Under the pieces are notes generated by a model. That model saw only the letters and a list, made by a program, of their open reading frames with translations. It searched no databases and was not told where the DNA came from. 64,000 nt of DNA, from NCBI GenBank assembly GCA_012519925.1, contig JAAYPF010000087.1, positions 1 to 64,000 of the forward strand, written 5' to 3'. This document shows positions 17,093-27,245 of the stretch, in pieces. Within the stretch, counting starts at the first letter, position 1; each line of letters begins with the position of its first letter. This stretch comes from Clostridiaceae bacterium. Its GTDB lineage: Bacteria; Bacillota; Clostridia; Acetivibrionales; Acetivibrionaceae. A program made the position numbers and the translations under genes.

Positions 17093-17734
17093 AGTCTTAT
17101 TTTAAACAAAATACAAAATTTTAGTATTACAATATTTTCATTTCATTTGAAATACTCACAATAAAACCTCTAGTATAAATGCCTTGATTTTGTAACTCAA
17201 TAATAAAATGTATAAATTTTATGCTTGTTGCCTACTATAGGTATTATATTTTTGAAACATCATAAACAAAACCGATTTCTCTTTATTTGATTTGATGAAT
17301 AAAAAGGAAACAAATAAATTTAGTATTTATTAGGTAAATGTGCATGAATCATCATAATATATAACAAGAAAATATGAATTTTATAATTTTTTTATAAAAA
17401 CTACTACCAAATATATAAATTTTGTGATATCATCTTTGATAAGAGTCTAGGTAATCTTATCCAAAATTTTTTATTAACGTTTTTTTGTACTAATTTACTC
17501 TATTTATTATTTATTATTTGGTTTTAGTATTATATTGAACTCAATTAGCATTTTGCTTTCTTTTAGCACATTTAAAGTAAGCTTATGCGATAAGTTTCAT
17601 ATGCTTTTTGGTAATTGAGATTTATGTAATAAAATATTTTGCATTTTTTTTAGTAAGAACGTAATAAAATATTTATGTTATTTATTATTAAAAAAAGGAT
17701 AATAATATAGCATATAATCAAATGGAGGGTGCCT
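17093..17734. other. Long AT-rich intergenic leader upstream of glucan phosphorylase
   Basis: 642 bp without a credible gene. A hairpin with arms TTTGATAAGA and TCTTATCCAAA (17435-17465), followed by a T-run, looks like an attenuator or terminator on the plus strand. Two near copies of GTAATAAAATATTT occur at about 17626 and 17659. No known riboswitch was recognised. Confidence 0.5.
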
Positions 17735-20302
17735 ATGTATCTATTTGGAAAGATTAGTGTAACAGCAGTAATACCGGAGGAATTGTCTAAATTAAAGGAC
17801 ATTGCCTATAATCTATGGTGGTCATGGAATTCGGATGCTATTGACTTATATAGAGAAATCGACCTTGCCTTATGGGAAAAGCTTGATAAAAATCCCGTTA
17901 GATTTTTGAAGGAAGTAAGTCAGGCAAAACTTGAAGATAAGGTTAATGATCCGGATTACATGGAAAGATATAGGAATATCGTAAAAAGCTATGATTCTTA
18001 TATGGAGGAAACCGACACTTGGTTTTCGAGAACTCATCCCGATAAGAAAGATCATATGGTCGCATACTTCTCCGCTGAGTATGGTCTTAACGAAGTTTTA
18101 CCTGTATACTCGGGCGGACTTGGTGTGTTGTCTGGAGATCATTGTAAATCTGCTAGCGACCTTGGTATACCGTTCACTGCCATCGGACTCTTCTATAAGC
18201 AGGGCTACTTTAGTCAGCATATAAACAGTGAAGGTTGGCAGGAAACCATATTTAACGATCTGAATATTTCTAATCTTCCGGTTAAACCTGCCCTAAACGA
18301 AAATGGAGAGCAAGTTCAAATAAGCGTAGAACTTCCCGGTAGAGTTGTACACGCTAAAGTTTGGCAAGTCAAAGTAGGGCGTGTTAATTTGTACTTAATT
18401 GACACTGATGTTGAGCAAAACAACCCTCATGACAGAGCTCTGACCGCGAGGTTATACGGAGGAAATCAGGAAACAAGAATTCAGCAGGAAATCTTCCTTG
18501 GTATAGGTGGAGCAAGAGTGCTTGATGCTTTAAAAATAAAAGCCACTGTGTTCCATATGAATGAAGGACACTCGTCCTTTTTGGGGCTTGAATTGATACG
18601 AAGACTTGTGCAAGATAAAAAACTGCCCTTTAACCATGCTAAGGAAGTTGTATCATCTTCCCTTATATTCACAACCCATACCCCTGTCCCTGCAGGAAAT
18701 GACGTATTTCCTCTTGAAATGATAGACAGATATTTTGGTAATTATTGGCCATCATTAGGTATAAGCCGACATGAATTTCTCGATCTCGGTCTTAAAATTG
18801 GTGACCATCAAAACTTTAATATGACTGTTCTTGCATTAACCCTTGCAGGACAGAAAAACGGAGTTAGTGAACTTCATGGTGCAGTATCTCGGAATATTTT
18901 CAAAAATGTATGGCCTGGTATTCCAGAGGACGAAGTGCCCATTGGTCACATTACAAACGGTATTCATACACTTACCTGGTTATCGCCAAGTATAAAATTC
19001 TTATACGACCAGTATCTTGATAAGAACTGGAAAGAAAACTTGTATGATGACAGAGTATGGGATGATGTTGATAAAATTCCCGACGAGGACCTTTGGAAAA
19101 CTCACTGTGTTCTAAAGACTAAAATGATTGGTTTTATAAGGGAAAAACTAAAACAGCAAAGAATCGCAAATGGTGAATCTATTGAAAGCATCAGACAAGT
19201 TGATTCTCTATTGGACTCAAACGCTCTAACAATAGGCTTTGCTAGAAGATTTGCCACCTATAAAAGAGCTAACCTGATATTCAGAGATTTAGCAAGAATT
19301 CAAAGATTGCTAAACGACCCGAATAAACCTATGCAAATAATTTTTGCCGGTAAAGCCCATCCTGCAGATGGTCCTGCCCATGAAATCATTAAGCATATTA
19401 ACGACATTGCAAAGCAGGAAGGATTTGTGGGAAAAGTTATACTTGTTGAGAATTATAATATGACCCTTGCAAGAAACATGGTTCAAGGAGTTGACATTTG
19501 GCTCAACAACCCTAGAAGACCTCTTGAAGCAAGCGGTACGAGCGGTCAAAAGGTGTGTATAAACGGTATTATAAACTTTAGTGTGTTAGATGGATGGTGG
19601 TGTGAAGGATACAACGGCAAAAACGGTTGGTCCATTGGTGATGACACCTTCTATGACAATGAACACTATCAAGATAATGCTGACAGTGAATCAATTTATA
19701 ATACACTTGAAAAGGAAATCCTGCCACTTTTCTTTGATAGAAATGAAAAGGGAGTTCCAGAAAAATGGGTAGCTATTATGAAAGAATCTATAAAAAGTAA
19801 TACAGGTTTGTTTAGCACTCATAGAATGGTTCAGGATTATACAAATAAGTACTATATAACTTCCATGGATAGAGTTAATAAAATTATATCTAGCAACTAC
19901 AAGTGCTCTATTGACCTATCAATTTGGAAGGCACAGGTTGAAAAATTCTGGCCTCAGGTTCAGATATTAGCAGACAAATCAGCTAATGAACTTAAGGAGA
20001 AGAACTTTATATCCGGTGAAAATATCAAAATAAACGCTGCCGTTTATCTCGGTGGTTTAGATCCTTCAAGTGTTAAAGTCCAAGTATACTATGGAGGAAT
20101 AGGAAAAAATAACAGCATTGAAAATCCTGAAGTAATAGACATGAGCCTTGAAGGAAAAGTTGATGAAGGCACTTATAATTATACTGCTAACGTTAAACTT
20201 TTCGAAGGCGGAGAATACGGCTATACCTTCAGATTATTACCACATCACCCTGATTTGCTTAATCCGTTTGATATGGCATTAATTAGGTGGATAGTTCAAT
20301 AG
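17735..20302 (+). CDS. glgP: Alpha-glucan phosphorylase
   Basis: An 855-aa cytoplasmic GT35 phosphorylase that releases glucose-1-phosphate from glycogen, maltodextrin or cellodextrin-like glucans. An N-terminal DUF3417 domain (LKDIAYNLWWSWN) marks the short, allosteric-site-free subgroup. The PLP lysine lies in EASGTSGQKV near residue 600, and the glucan channel residues HMNEGHSSF and THTPVPAGND are present. A C-terminal beta-sandwich ends in a conserved FRLLPHHPDL. I chose the ATG at 17735 with GGAGGG 5 nt upstream, as the GTG at 17729 overlaps that ribosome site. The gene is monocistronic. Confidence 0.93.
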   Translation: MYLFGKISVTAVIPEELSKLKDIAYNLWWSWNSDAIDLYREIDLALWEKLDKNPVRFLKEVSQAKLEDKVNDPDYMERYRNIVKSYDSYMEETDTWFSRTHPDKKDHMVAYFSAEYGLNEVLPVYSGGLGVLSGDHCKSASDLGIPFTAIGLFYKQGYFSQHINSEGWQETIFNDLNISNLPVKPALNENGEQVQISVELPGRVVHAKVWQVKVGRVNLYLIDTDVEQNNPHDRALTARLYGGNQETRIQQEIFLGIGGARVLDALKIKATVFHMNEGHSSFLGLELIRRLVQDKKLPFNHAKEVVSSSLIFTTHTPVPAGNDVFPLEMIDRYFGNYWPSLGISRHEFLDLGLKIGDHQNFNMTVLALTLAGQKNGVSELHGAVSRNIFKNVWPGIPEDEVPIGHITNGIHTLTWLSPSIKFLYDQYLDKNWKENLYDDRVWDDVDKIPDEDLWKTHCVLKTKMIGFIREKLKQQRIANGESIESIRQVDSLLDSNALTIGFARRFATYKRANLIFRDLARIQRLLNDPNKPMQIIFAGKAHPADGPAHEIIKHINDIAKQEGFVGKVILVENYNMTLARNMVQGVDIWLNNPRRPLEASGTSGQKVCINGIINFSVLDGWWCEGYNGKNGWSIGDDTFYDNEHYQDNADSESIYNTLEKEILPLFFDRNEKGVPEKWVAIMKESIKSNTGLFSTHRMVQDYTNKYYITSMDRVNKIISSNYKCSIDLSIWKAQVEKFWPQVQILADKSANELKEKNFISGENIKINAAVYLGGLDPSSVKVQVYYGGIGKNNSIENPEVIDMSLEGKVDEGTYNYTANVKLFEGGEYGYTFRLLPHHPDLLNPFDMALIRWIVQ

Positions 20303-20331
20303 TATTTAATTCTTCATAATTTTCTTAATTT

Positions 20332-20379
20332 AAAGAGTGTTGTCAAACTAGGAGTAACTAGAAGACAGCACTCTTTTTA
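20332..20379 (+). terminator. Terminator of glgP
   Basis: AAAGAGTGTTGTC pairs with GACAGCACTCTTT and is followed by a short T-run, 30 bp after the stop codon. Confidence 0.85.
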
Positions 20380-20460
20380 TATTTAGGTATAATATTCTGT
20401 CTTTTACAAAAAATATGAGTATCTAAAAAATTTCTATACAATCAAGCTAGGAGTCGTAAA

Positions 20461-22053
20461 GTGAAAAAATACGAAAAAAAAGCAATAAAATTGACAAATA
20501 AAAAAGGAGACAAAAAACAAAAAGCTGTTGATATAAAGAATAATCCTGTGCGTCCATCCGAAGCTCAAAACCGGATAGTCTTTACTACAATAGACGATAA
20601 TTTCGGATTCTTAACTAGTATATTAGGTGAAAGCATTGGATTAACTCAAACAAAATACGATATTTTTGAAGGCAATGCACAAGTGGGTATATCTTACATA
20701 CAAAATAACATTGACATGAATATGATTAGCAGCTATATAGTAAAGCCACTGATTAAATGCAAAGCCGACTTTCTAATTGATGCAAACCAACTACCGGTAA
20801 TACTACAATCAAAACTTATTCATGTACCTGACGTAACAAAAAGCAAAGAAATGAACCAGATTGTATCTGGTTTATTAACTGGTTATGCTATTGTTTTTTT
20901 AGAGGGTATAAGCGAAGCTCTTTTGGTGGGATGTAAAAAAGCTGATTTCAGAGCTGTTGAAGCTCCAAACAACGAAGTTACAGTTTTAGCTTCTATGGAT
21001 TCCTTCACTGAAGACCTTGAAACTAACTGCAGCATGGTTAGTAGAAGACTAGTAACTCCTGACCTTCACTTTGAAGAATATAAAGTTGGAAAACTATCTA
21101 ACACAAAAGTAATGCTACTTTGGTTTGATGGTATATCTAATCAAAAAGTTGTGGAAGAAATACAAAGACGTATATCGGATATTGATATTGACAATATTGA
21201 TGGTATAGGTGAGCTTGCTGAGCTCATTGTCGAAAAACCTTTATCCATATTCCCTAAATATAGACAAACTCAACGTCCTGACTTAGTAGCAAGAAAACTC
21301 ACCGAAGGCTACACTGCAATTTTATGCAGTAACAGCCCTTTTGCCCTTATAGCTCCGCTGTTTTTCGTAGATAACTTCAAAACAATGGATGATTACTCAG
21401 AAAACTTTTTTATATCATCTTTCTTGAGATTGGTTAGGGTTTTGGCTTTTTTGCTATCTGCCTTTTTATCTGCATTATACGTTTCTTTTGTAACATATAA
21501 TCAATCTATAATACCATCGACACTTGCTACAAATATTGCAACTGGCAGAGATGGAGTTCCTTTACCGACAATTGTCGAAGTACTTTTGCTTTCTTTGATT
21601 ATAAGCATTATACGTGAAGCTTCTCTACGGTTGCCAGGTTCAGTAGGCTATTTTATAGGTTCCTTAGCAGCAGTAGTTATAGGTCAGTCGGCTGTTACAG
21701 CAGGTTATGTAAGTGCTTCAGTCATTATAGTAATAGCCGTATCTGCCATTTCATCCTATGCAATTTCCACCACAACAATGGTATATCCTGCAAGACTTAT
21801 AAACTATTTTATGATTATAATGGCCGGCACCTTCGGAATATTCGGATTATTTAACGGCATAATTCTTATTAGCTTACATCTGGTATCAATACGTTCTTTT
21901 GGAATGCCCTACATGTATCCTCTTATTCCCTTTGATAAAGAAGCTGTAAAAGATTCAATTATACGTGCACCTCTAGCAAATATAAAAAAACGTCCAGGTA
22001 TATTAGTTCATAATAACCCTTACAGGACAGGTAATAGCTCAAAAAGCAAGTAG
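20461..22053 (+). CDS. GerA-family spore germination protein, A subunit
   Basis: A 530-aa inner-membrane subunit of a spore germinant receptor. A basic N-terminus precedes a large soluble domain (residues 40-320) with the family phrases GISEALLVG and FTEDLETNCSMV, followed by about five transmembrane segments from residue 320. The stretch SFLRLVRVLAFLLSAFLSALYVSF and RLPGSVGYFIG are characteristic. The start is GTG with AGGAG upstream. It forms a tricistronic A-B-C operon; the germinant cannot be read from sequence. Confidence 0.93.
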   Translation: MKKYEKKAIKLTNKKGDKKQKAVDIKNNPVRPSEAQNRIVFTTIDDNFGFLTSILGESIGLTQTKYDIFEGNAQVGISYIQNNIDMNMISSYIVKPLIKCKADFLIDANQLPVILQSKLIHVPDVTKSKEMNQIVSGLLTGYAIVFLEGISEALLVGCKKADFRAVEAPNNEVTVLASMDSFTEDLETNCSMVSRRLVTPDLHFEEYKVGKLSNTKVMLLWFDGISNQKVVEEIQRRISDIDIDNIDGIGELAELIVEKPLSIFPKYRQTQRPDLVARKLTEGYTAILCSNSPFALIAPLFFVDNFKTMDDYSENFFISSFLRLVRVLAFLLSAFLSALYVSFVTYNQSIIPSTLATNIATGRDGVPLPTIVEVLLLSLIISIIREASLRLPGSVGYFIGSLAAVVIGQSAVTAGYVSASVIIVIAVSAISSYAISTTTMVYPARLINYFMIIMAGTFGIFGLFNGIILISLHLVSIRSFGMPYMYPLIPFDKEAVKDSIIRAPLANIKKRPGILVHNNPYRTGNSSKSK

Positions 22054-22069
22054 AAAGGAGAAACATATT

Positions 22070-23173
22070 ATGCCGCAAAATGCAAAGCTTACAAGGGAAC
22101 AAATTTTTTTCTTCTGCTTTCTAGGCATTATAGGTAATATTGTTTACACTCATACCTGGATGGACAATGATACAAATAGATCAGCATGGGTTGTCGCTTT
22201 TTTCGGTATTTTGCTGGTTTTTCCTTTTGCCTTGTGGCTTCTTTATTTAGGCAAATTTAACCCTAATGGTACTATTTTTGACACTATCGAAAAGGGCACA
22301 AGTAAATGCCTCACTTGTATAATATGTTTTATCTTTATCTTGTTGAATATAAGTATTGGAGCAACACAATTAAATATGTTCACAGAAATGTTAAGGGTGT
22401 TTGTTTTGCAAAACACACCACCTTCAGTAATAATAGCCACAATGATTATTATAGCATTCATTGTTGTAAACAGTGATATAACTATTATAGGCCGACTTGT
22501 TGAATTTCTTTCGGTTATAGCTTTATTCAATTATTTTTCTAGTTTTGTTTTTGCTTTTCCTAAAATGATTAATATAAAATATATATTTCCTATTTTCGAT
22601 ACTTCTCTTTTAGGAGTAATAAAAGGAATTGCCTTCACTACTGGCACAACATCGGAGCTATTACTTTTTCTTATGGTGATTGTTTCAAATATCCCAGATC
22701 CCTTCAAACACCGAAAATGGGTAACAACTGGTATCTTTTCAGCAGCTGTGGTATTCTCTGTTGCCATTTTGATAATTGTTGCTATGATGAGCCCTGAATT
22801 GGCAAAACGTATATCCTTTGGTGGAGTAAATGCTGCAAGACTAATAATTTTAGGTAACTCTATTACAGGTCTCGAAATATTTGTTATTGGAACATATCAA
22901 TTTATCGCTCTTGGAAAAATAATAATTTCCATGTATTGCTGTTGGATATCCTTTAAAAGAATATTTGGCGAAAGAAAAACTCGTTTTCAATTGGCGATAT
23001 CTGCTTTATTAATTGCAATATCCACTATATTAATAAATTCCTATAATAACTCATATTTTATTGCAGTCTTTTTAGGACGTTTTATTATTTTACCCTTTTC
23101 GGTAATTGTACTAATTCTCGCATCTATTAGCATAAAAAAAATGGAAAAGAAAAAGGGATGTGCTTTAAAATGA
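22070..23173 (+). CDS. GerB-family germination permease subunit
   Basis: A 367-aa polytopic membrane protein of the APC-like spore germination permease family, thought to bind the germinant. About ten hydrophobic segments are spread across the chain. The stretch LTREQIFFFCFLGIIGNIVY at the N-terminus and the closing SIKKMEKKK fit the family. AAAGGAG lies before the ATG, 16 bp after the A-subunit stop. Its stop overlaps the C-subunit start as ATGA. Confidence 0.9.
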   Translation: MPQNAKLTREQIFFFCFLGIIGNIVYTHTWMDNDTNRSAWVVAFFGILLVFPFALWLLYLGKFNPNGTIFDTIEKGTSKCLTCIICFIFILLNISIGATQLNMFTEMLRVFVLQNTPPSVIIATMIIIAFIVVNSDITIIGRLVEFLSVIALFNYFSSFVFAFPKMINIKYIFPIFDTSLLGVIKGIAFTTGTTSELLLFLMVIVSNIPDPFKHRKWVTTGIFSAAVVFSVAILIIVAMMSPELAKRISFGGVNAARLIILGNSITGLEIFVIGTYQFIALGKIIISMYCCWISFKRIFGERKTRFQLAISALLIAISTILINSYNNSYFIAVFLGRFIILPFSVIVLILASISIKKMEKKKGCALK

Positions 23174-24501
23174 GTAACAAAAACCTTATGACAATACTAT
23201 ATAATTTTTCAAAAAAGGCTTTTTTCTTAAAGATAGGTTTCAAAAAACATCGTCTTTCCCTTTGCCATAAAAGCTCTACTAATTTGATAGTAGCTTTAAC
23301 TGTGTCAGTATTATTGTTTACCACATTAACGAGCTGCTGGGATTATGTTGAATATGAAGACCTCGCTCAAATTGTTGCCATCGGAATAGATTATGATAAA
23401 GATACAGGTAATTATATTATGACCTTGCAGTTCATACCTACAGCAACTTCTTCCGGAAGCAGTGGAAACGAGCAAAAATCAGATGTAAAAGGTCTTGTCC
23501 ATTCAGCTACCGACACCACTCTCTTTGGAGCTTTATCAAAACTTCAGGAGATTGTGGATAAGAACTTTTTTTATGGGTATTTTAAAGTGTTAATAATAGG
23601 CGAAGATGCTGCCAAAGATATTCTTATTCCGATGATGGACCTTCATGATCGAACACCAGTAATCCGAAGCTCATCCCATATTATATTTACACCCGGTAAA
23701 GCCGAGAATATACTGAGCACTATCGATTCTTCTCATTCGGAAATTGCCGGAAACACTCTGGCTAATTTGTTAGAAACAGTTTCAGCAACTGGCCTCTCCT
23801 TTTCTGTTACAATACAAAAATTTATTGAAATGCTCTCTATAAGCGGTATTGAAGCTTTCGGACCAAGTGCTCATACCACTATTGAGTATGTAGATGTTAA
23901 AGGGGGAACAATAAACGATATACGGGCAAACGAGCAAAAAGAAGGTAAATTGATGGTTTCTGGATTAGCGGCCTTTAAAGGTGGAAGCTTGGTAGGTTGG
24001 CTAAATGATAAAGAAAGTATGGGGTTAGGATGGATTACAGGAAAAAAAATTAAAAGCTATAAATTTACCAAAACTAGGGATAGTGGAAAAAGTGATGAGG
24101 CCTATTTTAGAATAAGTAGCTCAAAAAGTAAACTAAAAATTAAACTTGTCAACGGTATGCCTCAAGTAGATTTAAACATAAAAATTAGATGCTCATTAAG
24201 AAAATATTATATAGAAAACAGTTCAGGATTTATTGACAACAAAGCATTATATGAGCTCAAGGGCCACTTGTCAAAAGCAATAAAATCTGATGTTGAAGCA
24301 GCACTAAAAAAGGCACAAAAGGACTTAAAATCAGATATCTTCGGTTTCGGGTTTGAATTTTACAGAAAGTATACAAATCTGTGGAAAGAAAAGTTCGAAA
24401 AGGAGTGGGATGAAGTTTTCCCCAATATACCCGTAAACATAAATATAGATATAAAAATTCCAAATACCGGTACAAATATTAGAGGCATTTCAGTTAAATA
24501 A
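23170..24501 (+). CDS. Ger(x)C-family germination lipoprotein
   Basis: A 443-aa lipoprotein subunit of the receptor. The lipobox LTSC places lipidated Cys56 after a hydrophobic stretch at 38-55. The extended 37-residue basic N-terminus before it is unusual and could mean a later internal start. The body shows the family phrases VAIGIDYDKDTGNYIMTLQF and IGEDAAKDIL. I chose the ATG at 23170 because it overlaps the B-subunit stop by ATGA; the ATG at 23158 directly abuts the ribosome site. Confidence 0.88.
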   Translation: MSNKNLMTILYNFSKKAFFLKIGFKKHRLSLCHKSSTNLIVALTVSVLLFTTLTSCWDYVEYEDLAQIVAIGIDYDKDTGNYIMTLQFIPTATSSGSSGNEQKSDVKGLVHSATDTTLFGALSKLQEIVDKNFFYGYFKVLIIGEDAAKDILIPMMDLHDRTPVIRSSSHIIFTPGKAENILSTIDSSHSEIAGNTLANLLETVSATGLSFSVTIQKFIEMLSISGIEAFGPSAHTTIEYVDVKGGTINDIRANEQKEGKLMVSGLAAFKGGSLVGWLNDKESMGLGWITGKKIKSYKFTKTRDSGKSDEAYFRISSSKSKLKIKLVNGMPQVDLNIKIRCSLRKYYIENSSGFIDNKALYELKGHLSKAIKSDVEAALKKAQKDLKSDIFGFGFEFYRKYTNLWKEKFEKEWDEVFPNIPVNINIDIKIPNTGTNIRGISVK

Positions 24502-24537
24502 TAAAAATATAAAATTACCTTATGGAGGCAAATAGAA

Positions 24538-25710
24538 ATGGAAAACACACACAATTTTATTATTCCAAGAACAAATCTAATTGGAGTAGGGGCAATCAAG
24601 GATCTCCCGAATGAATTATTAAACTGGAAACTTAGCAAAGCACTAATTGTATCGGATATCAATATAATCGAACTTGGATACGTAGAAAATATTGAAAAAA
24701 TCCTAAAAAGTCTTTTTATATCTTATGATATTTTCGATGGAATAAAACATCCTAATCCTACTGTATCTTTTGTAGAAGATGGTTTGTCTTATTTCAACAA
24801 AGGCATAAACCTATTGAAACGTGATTATGAACTTATAATATCGGTAGGGGGAGGAACAAATCATGATTGTGCAAAAGCAATCGCTACAGTAGCCGCTAAC
24901 GGAGGCTCCATAATTGACTATGAAGGCTATAACAGAGTTCCTAAGCAAGCTTTGCCTCAAATCGCAATAAATACAACTGCAAGTTCAGGAGCAGAATTAA
25001 CTATGACTTCAATAATAACAGATGAAAGCAGAAAAGTTAAAATGGTAATTACCTCTCCAATGACTACGCCATATATATCTGTAAACGACCCTATATTTAT
25101 GATGAGTATGCCAAAAGAAATTACAGCAAGCTCAGGAATTGATGTGGTTTCCCATTCCATAGAAGCTCTTTTAGCAACTGAAGCATCTCCAATAACTGAT
25201 GCTTTAGCTCTTAATGCTTTGAATATTTCTTTTAATTACCTTGAAAGAGCCTACGAAAATGGAAATGATCTTGAAGCAAGAGAACAAATGATGTATGCGG
25301 GGGCAATGGCTGCTATGGCTTTTAACTCAGCCGGATTAGGCTATGTTCATGCAATTGCTCATCAACTCGGAGGCTTTTATAGTCAAAATCATGGCGAATA
25401 TAATGCGGTTCTACTTCCCTATGTTTTTGAATTTAATGCAACCTCTGTTCCTGAAGATAGAATAAGGAAAATAGCCGGTGCGTTAGGTATAGAATACAAA
25501 AGTAAATCTCATGCCGTTGACAAAATAACTAGCTCTATAAACACTCTTCGCAAAAACTTAGAGATCCCAAGCGAACTAAAAGAAATGGGACTTCAAAAAG
25601 AAGATATTGGAATAATTGCTGAGAATTCATTAAAGGATATATGTTGTTTTACAAACCCAAGACAAGGTAATGTTGAAGATATTTCTAATATATTAAATTC
25701 TGCCTTGTAA
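24538..25710 (+). CDS. Iron-containing alcohol dehydrogenase
   Basis: A 390-aa group III alcohol dehydrogenase, reducing aldehydes or ketones with NAD(P)H. It shows GGGTNHDCAKA (104-114) for the dinucleotide, and iron ligands Asp202 and His206 (DVVSH), His271 (HAIAHQLGG) and His285 (NHGEYNA). This is the 1,3-propanediol/butanol dehydrogenase-like group; the substrate is not determined. GGAGG lies before the ATG. It follows the germination operon by 36 bp and could be cotranscribed with it, though a functional link is not obvious. Confidence 0.9.
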   Translation: MENTHNFIIPRTNLIGVGAIKDLPNELLNWKLSKALIVSDINIIELGYVENIEKILKSLFISYDIFDGIKHPNPTVSFVEDGLSYFNKGINLLKRDYELIISVGGGTNHDCAKAIATVAANGGSIIDYEGYNRVPKQALPQIAINTTASSGAELTMTSIITDESRKVKMVITSPMTTPYISVNDPIFMMSMPKEITASSGIDVVSHSIEALLATEASPITDALALNALNISFNYLERAYENGNDLEAREQMMYAGAMAAMAFNSAGLGYVHAIAHQLGGFYSQNHGEYNAVLLPYVFEFNATSVPEDRIRKIAGALGIEYKSKSHAVDKITSSINTLRKNLEIPSELKEMGLQKEDIGIIAENSLKDICCFTNPRQGNVEDISNILNSAL

Positions 25711-25743
25711 AATAACACAAGTTAAATAGTCCTAAAACCAGCT

Positions 25744-26922
25744 CTATTTCTCAATCTTGCCATATACTCCTCCTCCACCAGCCTCAATAGATAACTTCCC
25801 TTGTCTTGAACGAATTATTTTCTCTGCTGTCTCTTCCTTGACAACTTTAGCTAATTCAGAAAAATCAGCTTCATGTATAATTTTCATTTCGCTTCCGAAA
25901 TGGTTTATCAATTTGTCTATAGTTTTCGGTCCAATCCCTGGAAGAAATTCTAAGGGTATCTGATATTTATACGGTGCCCTCCATTCCATCTTCGGTTCAT
26001 TCCTGTCCTTGATAATATCTAGCCTGTCTTTTACTCCTACAACTACTCTATGTCTGTCGGAAACCGGGCACTTTCGTATAGGAGGCAGCCCCTCAATAAC
26101 TCTATCGCATACAAGACAATAAGTTCTATGGTATTTTCCCAACTTAGGATCAAGTCCATAGTTTGCCTGTATCCCCCTACCATCAATCCCTATAAGTGCT
26201 TTGATTACTTCATTATAACTAGAGTCTGCCATTTTAAAAATATTGTACTCCCGTCCCATCTTTATTAGGGAATGGGCATCGGAATTACTTATAAATGCCT
26301 TTCCATCAAGCTCACTAAGCTGACTTGCCATCATAGAATCAGCACTCAGCCCCAATTCTATAGCAGGAATTTTGTCAAAAGAATCTCGTCTAAAAACTTC
26401 CAGCAAACTGTCACAACAATTCCCGTAGAAGCTCTTGTGGGGAGTAAAGACATGCGCTGGTATAAGAATCCCTCCATGACTGTCTACAAGGTCAAATAAC
26501 TCCTGACCTGTAAGTCTGCTCATGGAAGAACATAGATGTATATTTTTAATATGCTTGCTCATATCTCCAGAAAAATCTTTAATTTGTCTCAGTGTTGGAA
26601 AAAAGCACAGAGAATGTGCACTACATCCTTTTTTCTCGTGGGTTTCTATCTCTGCTCCCAGTAATAGTGTTTGCCCCCTTCTATACTCCATTCCACCCCC
26701 TTTCTTTTCACAAAGTTCGCCCTTATCAATAAGTTTCTCTATATCCTCAAGCACATACGGCGATATTGCATCGACAACCCCTATTATATCTATACCTTTT
26801 CTATAAAAAGAATCAAAGGCTATATTTTCAAAAGTAAGATCCTTTGAAGTTGCCCTTTTAATTTCATTTCCATTAGAAGATCTTCCTATGTGTACATGGA
26901 GGTCAACAAAATAATTTCTCAT
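25744..26922 (-). CDS. Endonuclease Q-like protein (TIGR00375)
   Basis: A 392-aa protein of the EndoQ family, known in Thermococcales and some Bacillota to nick DNA 5' of deaminated bases. An N-terminal PHP metal-dependent domain starts with DLHVHIGRSSNG and includes NSDAH near 213. A zinc-finger region is visible as CLVCDRV near 270 and KCPVSDRHR near 287. A C-terminal helix-hairpin-helix reads LEFLPGIGPKTIDKLI. The role in deamination repair is inferred from family. The ribosome site is weak. It converges on the alcohol dehydrogenase gene. Confidence 0.85.
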   Translation of the reverse strand: MRNYFVDLHVHIGRSSNGNEIKRATSKDLTFENIAFDSFYRKGIDIIGVVDAISPYVLEDIEKLIDKGELCEKKGGGMEYRRGQTLLLGAEIETHEKKGCSAHSLCFFPTLRQIKDFSGDMSKHIKNIHLCSSMSRLTGQELFDLVDSHGGILIPAHVFTPHKSFYGNCCDSLLEVFRRDSFDKIPAIELGLSADSMMASQLSELDGKAFISNSDAHSLIKMGREYNIFKMADSSYNEVIKALIGIDGRGIQANYGLDPKLGKYHRTYCLVCDRVIEGLPPIRKCPVSDRHRVVVGVKDRLDIIKDRNEPKMEWRAPYKYQIPLEFLPGIGPKTIDKLINHFGSEMKIIHEADFSELAKVVKEETAEKIIRSRQGKLSIEAGGGGVYGKIEK

Positions 26923-26996
26923 TTTATTATCAATCAGCTCCTAAATATTCAATGAATCACTTATATATTGTCCTTTACTATTTATAACTATTCTAA

Positions 26997-27122
26997 TACA
27001 GTTTTCTCTATAATTCTATTGAAAATGTTACGCATGGAAGGGGTAATCATACCGTAGAACTCATTGCTACAGCTGATAATGGCACTTTGGACAATATCAT
27101 AGGTTATTTACAGATTAACTAA
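26997..27122 (+). pseudogene. Possible remnant of a secreted protein's C-terminus
   Basis: A 41-codon open stretch without a start ends at TAA. It encodes NVTHGRGNHTVELIATADNG and LDNIIGYLQIN. This composition resembles the last strands of a beta-sandwich domain, such as a carbohydrate-binding module, and is unlike random AT-rich intergenic DNA. It lies in the 323-bp gap 26923-27245, which otherwise holds only a terminator. Identification is tentative. Confidence 0.35.
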
Positions 27123-27186
27123 AAAACTTACAGTTAAACTAAGACCCTTTAACTCTTATATTTAAATACTGATATTTTTTCAGGCA

Positions 27187-27217
27187 AAATCCCGGTGTAA
27201 ACTTGCACACCGGGATT
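27187..27217 (-). terminator. Terminator of the CoA-activase module
   Basis: AAATCCCGGTGT pairs exactly with ACACCGGGATTT around a short loop, 28 bp past the activase stop codon on the minus strand. Confidence 0.85.
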
Positions 27218-27245
27218 TCTGTATTCGCTAACCTTAAATATTGTC

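Noticed and set aside
26923-27245. Complete gene in the gap beside endonuclease Q
   Set aside because: The open stretch lacks a start and ribosome site and is only 41 codons, so it is listed as a remnant.
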